Positions 1 through 7,683 of a stretch of 17,142 nucleotides of DNA are shown piece after piece; position 1 is the stretch's first letter, and each line of letters starts with the position of its first letter. The position numbers were made by a program, and so were the translations under genes. The notes under the pieces were generated by a model. That model was given only the letters and a program-made list of their open reading frames with translations, searched no databases and was not told where the DNA came from. This DNA is from an uncultured Roseburia sp. (GTDB lineage Bacteria; Bacillota; Clostridia; Lachnospirales; Lachnospiraceae): contig CAJTYI010000068.1 of the NCBI GenBank assembly GCA_910584215.1, forward strand, positions 1 through 17,142. The letters run 5' to 3'.

Positions 1-613
1 GTCTATGAGACTGGGCGCGGAGCCTGTCTTTGCCAGTCAGCAGGTATATGGAAAAGACAATGGCAAGAAAGGCGGTGGTTACCCCGGAAGTAATGGTGGA
101 AACCAATGAGAAAGCTACATCCATGACATTGCCGATACCGGACGAGAGCGTTTTAATAAAACGCTCGATACCTGTCTGCCAGTCTAAGGCGGCGATTTGG
201 TCTAAAAACTCTTCCGAGAAAAAGTTCTGTGATTCTAATTGCACGATCAGTTGGTCGATAGCCGCCGGAATCTCTGCGAGCAGCAATTTGACACAGGAAA
301 TAATCTGCGGAACAATCAGCAGGACGATCAGCGCTAATACTGCAAGCAAAGACACCATTGCCAGCAGCAGGCAGACGGGTCTTCGGCTCTTTTGCACCGC
401 TTCCTTTTGGCTGTTGATGAAATAGTGTTTCTCGTAAAAACTCATCAGAATATTCAAAGAATATGCAATCATGGCGCCCAATATGAGCGGGGTAAGCGCT
501 GAGAAAACTGCTCCCAGAAAACCGGAAATATTTGGCCAGTAATGAATGCCCAGATACAGGATAAATAAGGAGCCTGTTATTTTAAAAAGGGATGTCTTTT
601 TTAGAGTTTTCAT
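1..613 (-). CDS. AI-2E family (UPF0118) transporter, N-terminal part
   Basis: This is a partial polytopic membrane protein read leftward from an ATG at 613-611. About 204 residues are visible, and the C-terminal part lies beyond base 1. The start is set by a strong AAAGGAGG site 7 bases upstream. The protein begins MKTLKKTSLFKITG and has hydrophobic segments at roughly residues 12-30, 34-55 and 80-105. A polar amphipathic stretch follows (about 110-165, with repeated LLAEIPAAIDQL-like helices), then another membrane segment leading to SIYLLTGKDRLRAQ. The order of two or three N-terminal helices, a long soluble helical region and the IYLLxxKDRL element matches the AI-2E transporter/UPF0118 family (normally about 350-400 aa). 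Members are implicated in export of signals, ions or small solutes, and the substrate cannot be told here. It is divergent from the ABC genes and has its own extended -10 promoter. Confidence 0.82.
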   Translation of the reverse strand, partial: MKTLKKTSLFKITGSLFILYLGIHYWPNISGFLGAVFSALTPLILGAMIAYSLNILMSFYEKHYFINSQKEAVQKSRRPVCLLLAMVSLLAVLALIVLLIVPQIISCVKLLLAEIPAAIDQLIVQLESQNFFSEEFLDQIAALDWQTGIERFIKTLSSGIGNVMDVAFSLVSTITSGVTTAFLAIVFSIYLLTGKDRLRAQSHR

Positions 614-655
614 CGTTACCTCCTTTGCAGAGCCATCGGGTTATATTTCCGTTCT

Positions 656-664
656 ATTATAACA
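656..664 (-). promoter_or_regulatory. Extended -10 promoter for the AI-2E family gene
   Basis: On the minus strand the sequence reads TGTTATAAT, a perfect -10 hexamer with the TGn extension. It lies about 43 bases upstream of the ATG at 613. The -35 region 17 bases further up (TTCTAA) is weak, as is usual for extended -10 promoters. Confidence 0.65.
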
Positions 665-690
665 CGTAGGGGCAGAAATTAGAATACGGC

Positions 691-751
691 GATAAAAGTT
701 TTTTGCCGTGTGATAAAGCGGAGGAAAAAATATACCGATAAAAAACTTATC
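691..751. repeat. Imperfect inverted repeat in the divergent intergenic region
   Basis: The left arm GATAAAAGTTTTTT (691-704) and right arm AAAAAACTTATC (740-751) are complementary apart from a two-base bulge, with about 35 bases between. The repeat lies between the leftward AI-2E gene and the rightward ABC pair. It could be an operator or a hairpin. It is AT-rich, so chance is possible. I see no good consensus promoter for the ABC pair in 752-815. Confidence 0.4.
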
Positions 752-830
752 AGAGTTATCAACGACTGTAGCAGGGCAAATTGTTTACAAGATTTTTTAG
801 AAAGATGATTTCACCGTCAAGGAGGCACAT

Positions 831-2654
831 ATGAAGGCTAGTTATTTTCGCAATAATAGATACATCATGACAATGTTGTGGCGAATACGCAAAGGACGGG
901 TGATCGGGGAGTTTTTGTACCGGGCGCTGACCTATATTTACTGGTTATTTTATGATATTTTGTTTCTCAAATATCTGGTTGAATCCTTAGAGCGCGGGAG
1001 AAGTTTTGAGGAGATTATGACATTTATTGCAGCCGCCATGATTGGCTTTGCAATTCCAAGTATCGTAAGCGCGTGGTATCTGCATGTCTATAAGCCCCGC
1101 ACCGATGCTGACATTTTTGAGGCCGTCCACACGATGCTGTTTGAAAAGGCAACGCATGTGGAGCTTAGCTGTTACGAGAATACACAGTTTTACAACCGTT
1201 TTACGCTGGCCATGAAAGATTGTGAAAAGCGGATGACACAGATTATCGAAAATCAGTGCATTATTCTCACCAGCACGGCTGCAAGCCTGTGTGCACTTTA
1301 TTATATGTTTCAGATTGATCATTTTGTGATACTGTTTATTGCCGGTCCGCTGATTGGAAACTTTTTATTTGGTAAAATCATAAATGATATCAAATTTCGC
1401 ATGAATAAGGAATGTACCCCATATGTGCGCGAGATGGAATATGTCAACCGCACGATTTATCTGGCCGAATATGCCAAAGAATTTCGGATGTCAGGGATTT
1501 TCGGGGTGATGAAAAAGCTCTACGAAAACGGCTTTTGGGGCATTTTAAGAAAGATTAAGCAATATCAGAACAAAACGGCGTTGTTGGCATTTGTAAGAAA
1601 TATCTTTGTGTTTGTGGTGATATTTCAGGGAGTTATTTTTTACTCGCTCTACCGGGTGATGGTGACACATTCCATGAGCCTAAGCGGCTTTACGGTGCTG
1701 TTTTCGGCGATGAATGTCGTCGCGTGGATGGTGATACAGGCATCGGAAGCCGTCATCTTAAGTTATGAGGACAGTCTTTATATTGCCAATCTCAGAGAAT
1801 TTTTAGAGTATGAGCCTATCGTTGACGAAAGGCAGACGGGAATTATGCCGGCGGATTGTCAGAAGACGGCGCCAGACGGCGCAGTGGTTGCGTTTCGCCG
1901 CGTCGGTTTTACCTATCTGGGGCAGAAAGCGCCTGTGCTGCATGATATTAATATGACCGTACATAGGAATGAAAAAATTGCCATTGTCGGCCATAACGGG
2001 GCAGGAAAGACAACGTTTGTAAAGCTTTTGATGCGGTTATATGATGTGAGCGAGGGAGAACTCTTATACTGCGGCAGCAATGTCAAAGAACTTGATCTGC
2101 CTGCCTACCGTAATCTTTTTGGCACGGCATTTCAGGACTATCAGGTATTCGCTATGACCGTGGCCGAAAATGTCTTGATGCGCACCCCGCAAAATGAAGC
2201 CGATTATCAAAAGGTTCGGCAATGCTTAAAACAGGCGGGGGTCTACGAGAGGGTATGCCGGCTTTCCCATGGAATGGATACGATTCTCACAAAAGAGTTT
2301 GCCGAGGACGGTGCAGTTCTCTCCGGTGGGGAGCTGCAAAAAATTGCGGTAGCGCGCGCCTTTGCCAGAGATTACCAGATCGCTATTTTTGATGAGCCTT
2401 CGAGTGCGCTCGACCCGGTGGCGGAGTATGAACTCTACGAAAATATTCTCAAGGGCTGCGCGGATAAAACGGTATTTTTTGTTTCCCACAGATTGTCCAC
2501 GGCGGCGCTCGCAGACCGCATTTACCTGTTTGAGCATGGGCGGATCGCGGAGTTTGGAAGCCATGCAGAGCTGATGCAGCGGGACGGCAAATATGCCGAT
2601 ATGTTCCGCAAACAGGCGCAAAATTATGTGGGAGGTACATTCGATGTGGCATAA
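831..2654 (+). CDS. ABC exporter half-transporter (permease-ATPase fusion), first of a pair
   Basis: This 607-aa protein has an N-terminal transmembrane domain (about residues 25-320, with hydrophobic segments near 30-50, 65-85, 145-180 and 255-310). A C-terminal ABC ATPase follows (about 350-600). Visible ATPase motifs are Walker A GHNGAGKTT (387-395), Q-loop Q435, signature LSGGE (497-501), Walker B IAIFDE with catalytic E522, D-loop SALD and switch H553. Length and order are those of type IV (MsbA-like) exporters. The start follows AAGGAGG 7 bases upstream. It overlaps the next gene by 11 bases, so the two are translationally coupled and probably form a heterodimer. Relatives of this Clostridia type are commonly annotated as peptide or multidrug exporters. 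There is no peptidase C39 domain, and the substrate is unknown. No dedicated regulator is adjacent. Confidence 0.9.
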   Translation: MKASYFRNNRYIMTMLWRIRKGRVIGEFLYRALTYIYWLFYDILFLKYLVESLERGRSFEEIMTFIAAAMIGFAIPSIVSAWYLHVYKPRTDADIFEAVHTMLFEKATHVELSCYENTQFYNRFTLAMKDCEKRMTQIIENQCIILTSTAASLCALYYMFQIDHFVILFIAGPLIGNFLFGKIINDIKFRMNKECTPYVREMEYVNRTIYLAEYAKEFRMSGIFGVMKKLYENGFWGILRKIKQYQNKTALLAFVRNIFVFVVIFQGVIFYSLYRVMVTHSMSLSGFTVLFSAMNVVAWMVIQASEAVILSYEDSLYIANLREFLEYEPIVDERQTGIMPADCQKTAPDGAVVAFRRVGFTYLGQKAPVLHDINMTVHRNEKIAIVGHNGAGKTTFVKLLMRLYDVSEGELLYCGSNVKELDLPAYRNLFGTAFQDYQVFAMTVAENVLMRTPQNEADYQKVRQCLKQAGVYERVCRLSHGMDTILTKEFAEDGAVLSGGELQKIAVARAFARDYQIAIFDEPSSALDPVAEYELYENILKGCADKTVFFVSHRLSTAALADRIYLFEHGRIAEFGSHAELMQRDGKYADMFRKQAQNYVGGTFDVA

Positions 2655-4488
2655 TGAGAAAGGTTCCACGAGAAATATTGGTCTGATCAGATGCTATCGC
2701 AATATCTTTTTTATGCTGAAAATTGCGGCCAAACATACGCCGGGTTATTTTGTCAATCTCTGCCTTTTTCAGATTTATTGCGCGGTGCAGGTATTTTTTG
2801 AGTTTACATTTACATTAAAGACACTGTTAGACTTTATTGCGGACGGCGCGGATTACGGTAAGGCGGTGTCCTATCTGTTGCTGATGCTGGCCCTAGTCAT
2901 GGTAAAGCTGATTTGGGCCGCATGGACGGAAAATGCGATAGAGCCGCGCGCCAAGGAAATTCTGCATAAAAAGCTGCGGATGCAGCTTTTTGAAAATGCC
3001 GTAAAGCTGGATTTGGAGCAGTATGATAATCCGCAGTATTACAATGAATTTGTCTGGAGCGTCAACGAGGCGGCCAACCGCATGGATTTAGTGTTAAAAG
3101 ATTTTGGCAGGCTGCTCCATCGAATCGCGGATGTGCTGGTAAACGGCGTATTTTTTATTACGCTGGATATTTTTGGCATGGTATTTATCGCGGTGAGCCT
3201 GCTTTTGACGCTGCTTATGAATTCCTACAGCGGCAGGCTGCAGTTTGCGCGGGATGCAACGTTAAATCCGATTGAACGCAAGCGCAGTTATTTTAACCGG
3301 ATTTTTTATCTCAATGATTACGCAAAGGAGATTCGGTTAAATCCGGTGGCAGATCAGCTAAAACAAGAATTTTCACAGACTAACCGGCAGGTATATCCCA
3401 TTGTCGGCAAATACGGGAAAAAGAGTATGTGGGCCGGATTTGTGGGTGATTTTGGAGCCAACGACATTTTAATAAATACGGTATATCTCGGTTATTTGGT
3501 ATATCAGACGGTGGTGAAGCGCGTCTTTGGTTACGGTAGCGCCATGGGGCTTTTTAGCGCCTCTGCTTGGTTTAAAAACTCACTCAAAGAGCTGGCGCAG
3601 CTTTTACCCTGTTTTGAACAGCACGGACTGTACGTGGAGAAGATACGGACTTTCCTGGATTATAAGAGTAACATGGCGGACGGCGCCGCATCCTGTGAAA
3701 AAGAGACGTTCCATGAGCTTATCGTGGAGGATGTTTCGTTCGCCTATGGGGATGAGCCTGATACGCTTCGCGGCGTCAACCTGACCGTTGGAGCCGGTGA
3801 AAAAATCGCGATTGTAGGTTATAACGGTGCGGGCAAATCAACGTTGATAAAACTTCTGATGCGTCTTTATGATGTGGGAGGCGGGCAGATCAAACTCAAT
3901 GGGCGCGATATCAGAGAATATGACAAAGGGAGCTACCGCGCCATGTTTGCGACGGTTTTTCAGGACTATAAGATCTTTGCATCCACAATCGCGGACAATG
4001 TTAAGATGGACGTCGCAGAGCAAAACGACAGTGCTAAAATTGAGCAGGCTTTGTACCGAAGCGGTTTTGCAGAGCGCCTCGCAACTCTGTCCAAGGGCAT
4101 GGATACGCCGCTGACGAGAGAGTTTGACGAGGAGGGGGTAAACCTCTCCGGCGGAGAAGCCCAAAAGGTGGCGATCGCCAGGACATTTTATCAAGATTGT
4201 CCGATTGTCATACTCGATGAGCCCTCGAGTGCCTTAGACCCGATCAGTGAGTATCAGTTGAATCAGGCCATGCTTGAGGCGGCGCAGGACAAAGCGGTGA
4301 TCTTTATCTCGCACAGGCTTTCGAGTACGGTCATGGCGGACAGAATTTATATGTTTGAAAACGGCAGAGTGATCGAGTCGGGCAGTCACAGCGATTTAAT
4401 GAAGCTTGGCGGGAAATATGCGCAGATGTTTCAGATGCAGGCGGAGAAATACCGATTGCTGGAGGGGAGCGGGAGAGCTGCACGATAA
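2644..4488 (+). CDS. ABC exporter half-transporter, second of a pair
   Basis: This is a 614-aa permease-ATPase fusion. I chose the ATG at 2644 because GGGAGG ends 8 bases upstream. The open frame extends to 2593, but that start lies deep inside the preceding gene and lacks a site. Transmembrane segments fall near residues 30-65, 75-95, 160-195 and 265-315. ATPase motifs are Walker A GYNGAGKST (392-400), Q440, LSGGE (501-505), Walker B IVILDE with E526, SALD and H557. Both members of the pair keep the catalytic Glu, the signature and the switch His, so neither ATP site looks degenerate, unlike many heterodimeric exporters. The shared phrasing of the two ATPase domains (xNGAGK Walker A, FQDYxxFAxT Q-loop, DEPSSALDP) suggests origin by duplication. 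The exported substrate cannot be deduced. Confidence 0.9.
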   Translation: MWHNEKGSTRNIGLIRCYRNIFFMLKIAAKHTPGYFVNLCLFQIYCAVQVFFEFTFTLKTLLDFIADGADYGKAVSYLLLMLALVMVKLIWAAWTENAIEPRAKEILHKKLRMQLFENAVKLDLEQYDNPQYYNEFVWSVNEAANRMDLVLKDFGRLLHRIADVLVNGVFFITLDIFGMVFIAVSLLLTLLMNSYSGRLQFARDATLNPIERKRSYFNRIFYLNDYAKEIRLNPVADQLKQEFSQTNRQVYPIVGKYGKKSMWAGFVGDFGANDILINTVYLGYLVYQTVVKRVFGYGSAMGLFSASAWFKNSLKELAQLLPCFEQHGLYVEKIRTFLDYKSNMADGAASCEKETFHELIVEDVSFAYGDEPDTLRGVNLTVGAGEKIAIVGYNGAGKSTLIKLLMRLYDVGGGQIKLNGRDIREYDKGSYRAMFATVFQDYKIFASTIADNVKMDVAEQNDSAKIEQALYRSGFAERLATLSKGMDTPLTREFDEEGVNLSGGEAQKVAIARTFYQDCPIVILDEPSSALDPISEYQLNQAMLEAAQDKAVIFISHRLSSTVMADRIYMFENGRVIESGSHSDLMKLGGKYAQMFQMQAEKYRLLEGSGRAAR

Positions 4489-4546
4489 AAAGTGAAAAGA
4501 GAGGTTTTTATAAACTGCCGGAGTAAAAAGAGGTTAGGGTTTTAGG

Positions 4547-4575
4547 TTGCATCATATATTTGAACCTGATAAAAT
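4547..4575 (+). promoter_or_regulatory. Sigma-A-type promoter for the fucosidase gene
   Basis: TTGCAT (4547-4552) and TAAAAT (4570-4575) are separated by exactly 17 bases, and a TGn extension (TGA) precedes the -10. Transcription would start near 4582 and give a leader of about 50 bases before the ATG at 4632. No catabolite-responsive (cre) element is recognisable around it. Confidence 0.65.
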
Positions 4576-4631
4576 AAGCACAGATATCTATGGAAATCAG
4601 AGGTTGTTTTCACAGGCTGCGGAGGTACAAA

Positions 4632-5981
4632 ATGCAGAAATGGTATGAACAGGCGAAACTGGGTATTTTTTTACATTGGGGGGTTTACGCGGTCGACGGT
4701 GTGGCGGAGTCCTGGTCGTTCGGAAGCGGCGGCATGTCATATGAGGAATATATGAAGCAGTTAGACGGATTCACCGCTTCCAATTACAATCCCGAACAGT
4801 GGGCGAAACTAATCAAGCAATCGGGGGCGCGCTATGCGATATTGACAGCCAAGCATCATGACGGCGTATGTCTGTTTGATACGGCCTATACTGATCTGAC
4901 CGTTCTAGGTAAGACTGCGGCAGGGCGGGATTTGGTTGGACCATACTGCGAAGCGATGAGAAAAGAAGGCTTAAAAGTGGGGATTTATTTTACCGGTACG
5001 GACTGGTCGGATGACGATCATATAATGGTCCTGCTAGATACGTCAAAAGAAGAACTGCAGGAGATGCGGAGGAAAAAGACGGCATATTCTGCTATGTGGC
5101 CAGAACAGACACCAGAGGAGCGGCAGGTGGAGGGGGTGCAAATTCCCGCGCGTCGCAGGCAGGAGTGGAATCTTTTTTTGGAGAGATATAAGGGCGAGAT
5201 ACGGGAGCTTTTGACGAATTACGGGAAGATTGATCTTTTCTGGACGGATGCCATGCTGTACAGAAAGGGATACTCCTGGGATACGGAGAGCGTAAAAAAA
5301 ATGATTACAGAATTGCAGCCCGATATTGTAGTAAACGGGAGGCTCGATGGGTACGGGGATTTCCTTACGTCAGAACAGCGTTTGCCGCTTCGGCCTATTT
5401 CCGACGGAGTGTGGGAATACTGTCATACCTTTAATGAATCCTGGGGCTTTCAGGGCAGGGATCATAAATACAAAGATACCAGACAGGTGATTAGGCTGTT
5501 TACGGAATGTATCGCCATGGGTGGAAATATGCTGATTGGCGCAGGGCCCAAGGAAAACGGTGACATCCCCGAGGAAGCGGAAAAAATTATGACGGAGATG
5601 GGACAGTGGATTGGCAAATACGAGGAAGCTATTTTTCCGACGGATAGAGGATTAACCTTTAATTATTGCAGATATCCGTCTACATTATCTTCCGATAAAA
5701 AAGTATTGTATCTCTTTTTGAACGATAAACCGAATCCTTATATCATGTTGAACGGTATACGGAATCCGCTTTACAAAATAACATGCCTTACAAACGGCAG
5801 AGAATTATCGTATTCCGTGACAGGCGGCGCCGATTGGGTAAATATTCCTGGATGCAAATGGATTGCATTAAAGGAGCAGGATTTGGATGAAATTTGTACG
5901 GTTGTGAAGATTGAAATGGAGGAGCCGATTGATCTTTGGGAGATAGATCATCCGGTGTCCTACGGGGCGCAGGCGTATTGA
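4632..5981 (+). CDS. Alpha-L-fucosidase, glycoside hydrolase family 29
   Basis: This 449-aa protein hydrolyses terminal alpha-L-fucose by a retaining mechanism. The ATG at 4632 is chosen over an in-frame ATG at 4590 because CGGAGG sits 7 bases upstream and GH29 proteins begin close to the WYEQAKLGIFLHWG block. Family motifs are FLHWGVYA (residues 13-20), the catalytic-barrel element AKHHDGVCLFD (73-83), GIYFTGTDW (117-125) and IDLFWTDAM (200-208), where D206 sits at the usual nucleophile position. The acid/base residue is not identifiable by eye. No signal peptide or wall anchor is present, so the enzyme should be cytoplasmic and act on imported fucosyl oligosaccharides or glycosides. The C-terminal region (about 345-449) resembles the small beta-sandwich usual in the family. 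No sugar transporter, fucose catabolism gene or regulator is adjacent; the neighbouring ABC pair is exporter-type and probably unrelated. Confidence 0.88.
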   Translation: MQKWYEQAKLGIFLHWGVYAVDGVAESWSFGSGGMSYEEYMKQLDGFTASNYNPEQWAKLIKQSGARYAILTAKHHDGVCLFDTAYTDLTVLGKTAAGRDLVGPYCEAMRKEGLKVGIYFTGTDWSDDDHIMVLLDTSKEELQEMRRKKTAYSAMWPEQTPEERQVEGVQIPARRRQEWNLFLERYKGEIRELLTNYGKIDLFWTDAMLYRKGYSWDTESVKKMITELQPDIVVNGRLDGYGDFLTSEQRLPLRPISDGVWEYCHTFNESWGFQGRDHKYKDTRQVIRLFTECIAMGGNMLIGAGPKENGDIPEEAEKIMTEMGQWIGKYEEAIFPTDRGLTFNYCRYPSTLSSDKKVLYLFLNDKPNPYIMLNGIRNPLYKITCLTNGRELSYSVTGGADWVNIPGCKWIALKEQDLDEICTVVKIEMEEPIDLWEIDHPVSYGAQAY

Positions 5982-6170
5982 GGTGACCTTGCTGCGCACA
6001 GTTATCCAGACGGGAAAGATGGCAACTTTAACGTATGCCTGTGAGAAGGATAACAATAGGATGATCGGGGCCTGAAGAGAAAACGGCGCCGAGCGGATAA
6101 GAGGTTTTTACATGAATCATGACAGAATGTGGAATCATGTCAGTAAAGAAAGAAAATGGAGTATGGAAAC

Positions 6171-6650
6171 ATGGAAGAGAGAGCAAAAAAAAGCGCCGTA
6201 GATTCCGTTGTTGAGCAAGTTTTTCAGATCAGGCCGGAGCACTTAAACGCCGCGGGACGTCTCTTTGGCGGCCGTTTGATGGAATGGATTGACGAGGTGG
6301 CGGCGCTGGTGGGCATACGGCACGCGCAGTCGAATGTGACGACAGCTTCGGTGGACAATCTGAAGTTTATGCGCGGGGCCTTTCAGGGAGAGATGGTGGT
6401 TTTGATTGGCCGGGTCACATATGTCGGCAGCACATCCATGGAGGTGCGCGTTGACACTTATGTAGAGAGCCTTGACGGCGTCAGGAAACCGATCAACAGA
6501 GCCTACCTGATCTTGGTGGCGTTAGATCAGGAAGGTAAGCCGATTCCGGTGCCTGGCCTTATCATTCACAGTGAGTCTGAAAAAGCGGAATGGGAGGCCG
6601 GAATCAAAAGAAGGGAGATGCGCAGGCAGAGAACGGAAGAGGGGTTTTAG
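6171..6650 (+). CDS. Acyl-CoA thioesterase, hotdog fold (YciA/YkhA type)
   Basis: This 159-aa cytoplasmic enzyme is predicted to hydrolyse acyl-CoA thioesters. The start at 6171 is preferred because GGAG lies 9 bases upstream; an in-frame ATG at 6156 has only a purine-rich stretch. The single hotdog domain shows the family signature N26, LFGGRLMEWIDE (31-42, including the D41 expected at the active site), TTASVDNLKFM (57-67) and GSTSMEVRV (86-94). The C-terminal tail after about residue 130 is charged. Length matches single-domain bacterial members, which work as oligomers. It follows the fucosidase in the same direction after 189 bases with no clear promoter. The link between them is probably only positional. 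Confidence 0.85.
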   Translation: MEERAKKSAVDSVVEQVFQIRPEHLNAAGRLFGGRLMEWIDEVAALVGIRHAQSNVTTASVDNLKFMRGAFQGEMVVLIGRVTYVGSTSMEVRVDTYVESLDGVRKPINRAYLILVALDQEGKPIPVPGLIIHSESEKAEWEAGIKRREMRRQRTEEGF

Positions 6651-6696
6651 GAGTTTGCAGCAGCAAGGTTTCCCGGCGCAATTTTTGAAATCTGTT

Positions 6697-7674
6697 CTAC
6701 TTAAATAGGGGTTCTATTTCTTTTTTCATGAAATCTACCCTGTCTTTCACTCTAGGAACGAATAGAGAGGAAACAGCGACTACAATTCTGTCTTTCGGAT
6801 TCACATATAGCGCGTTTCCGCCGTCACCTAAAGCTGCAAAAGAATGTTCCGTTTCATCTATCACCCACCACAAATACCCGTACTTAAGGTGGCGCGCTTT
6901 CCAGACACTTTGTACCTGTGTACTCTCGGCAATCCATTTCCCGGGTATAATCTGTCTGCCGTTCCAGTATCCCCCGTTCAAACATAACTGCCCTAATTTA
7001 GCCATATCCATAGTTGTAAGAGACAATCCCCAGCCCGCCGTATTCGTTCCGTTCGGATCGGCAACCCAGCCATTTGCGCCTTTTGATTGATAGAAACTGA
7101 CTTGTTCTTCTTTGCTTTGAAAATATATATGTTTATCAACAGAAATTTCCAACGTAGAAAAAAGATTGTCCTGTGCAAATTTCAAAACGGATTGCCCTGT
7201 AGTATTGATAAGTATGCCGGATAAAACATCAATTCCGATTATGGGCGCATATCTGAAATTTCCAATTTTTCCCTTGCCGCCCAAAAAGTCAAGAGAGGAT
7301 ATTACCCAATCCTCACTGGAAAAAAATTTGGGATAAGGGTTAAATTTATACTTATAGGGAGCGGTCATTGTAAGCAGATTCCGGATTGTAATATGCTGTA
7401 ATGTTTTTTCCCTTTTCTTGATTTGATAATTCGGAAAGAAATCAATTACTTTTTCATCCAGGTTTTTGATACAGCCTTTGTGCAAGGCAATTCCGAACAA
7501 CATGGAAACGATACTTTTAGTCACCGAAAAGATATGAATAGGTTCATTTTCTGAACACTGATTAAAATAACTTTCGTAAACAGTATTATCATCTTTCCGT
7601 ACGACTATTCCGGCTATATTTCCATAATCTTTTTTTACTTTATTTCCCAAAGACGTGAATGGCTGCTGCTCCAT
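6697..7674 (-). CDS. Serine hydrolase, beta-lactamase/penicillin-binding-protein fold
   Basis: This 325-aa protein resembles class C beta-lactamase-related hydrolases (Pfam Beta-lactamase family). The nucleophile motif SxxK is SVTK (S50, K53) in IFSVTKSIVSMLFG. The second motif, normally YxN, reads YAP with Y142 (FRYAPIIGIDVLSG). A GDGGN segment near residue 283 sits where the third HxG/KTG motif is expected. DPNGTNTAGWGLSLTT and the WIAEST region are typical of the family. There is no signal peptide or lipobox, so a cytosolic esterase or peptidase role is likelier than beta-lactam resistance. The start codon lies 9 bases after the MerR stop, and GGAGG overlaps that stop with a rather long 13-base spacing. 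It is therefore the second gene of a MerR-controlled operon. Confidence 0.8.
   Translation of the reverse strand: MEQQPFTSLGNKVKKDYGNIAGIVVRKDDNTVYESYFNQCSENEPIHIFSVTKSIVSMLFGIALHKGCIKNLDEKVIDFFPNYQIKKREKTLQHITIRNLLTMTAPYKYKFNPYPKFFSSEDWVISSLDFLGGKGKIGNFRYAPIIGIDVLSGILINTTGQSVLKFAQDNLFSTLEISVDKHIYFQSKEEQVSFYQSKGANGWVADPNGTNTAGWGLSLTTMDMAKLGQLCLNGGYWNGRQIIPGKWIAESTQVQSVWKARHLKYGYLWWVIDETEHSFAALGDGGNALYVNPKDRIVVAVSSLFVPRVKDRVDFMKKEIEPLFK
6703..6726 (+). terminator. Possible intrinsic terminator after the thioesterase gene
   Basis: AAATAG, a 5-base loop and CTATTT are followed by C and six T residues. The stem is short and AT-rich. It overlaps the last codons of the convergent serine hydrolase gene, so termination here would also limit antisense reading. 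Strength is doubtful. Confidence 0.4.
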
Positions 7675-7683
7675 GCTATTTGC

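Noticed and set aside
30..425. 131-codon plus-strand open frame
   Set aside because: It lies wholly antisense to the AI-2E family gene, whose protein has clear family features, and has no ribosome binding site.
6001..6054. GTTATCC (6001-6007) and GGATAAC (6048-6054) inverted repeat between the fucosidase and thioesterase genes
   Set aside because: A seven-base match separated by 40 bases, with no T-run and no promoter nearby, is weak; I cannot tell it from chance.
831..6650. ABC pair as importer for the neighbouring fucosidase
   Set aside because: Both proteins are exporter-type fusions of membrane domain and ATPase and there is no solute-binding protein; the fucosidase also has its own promoter.
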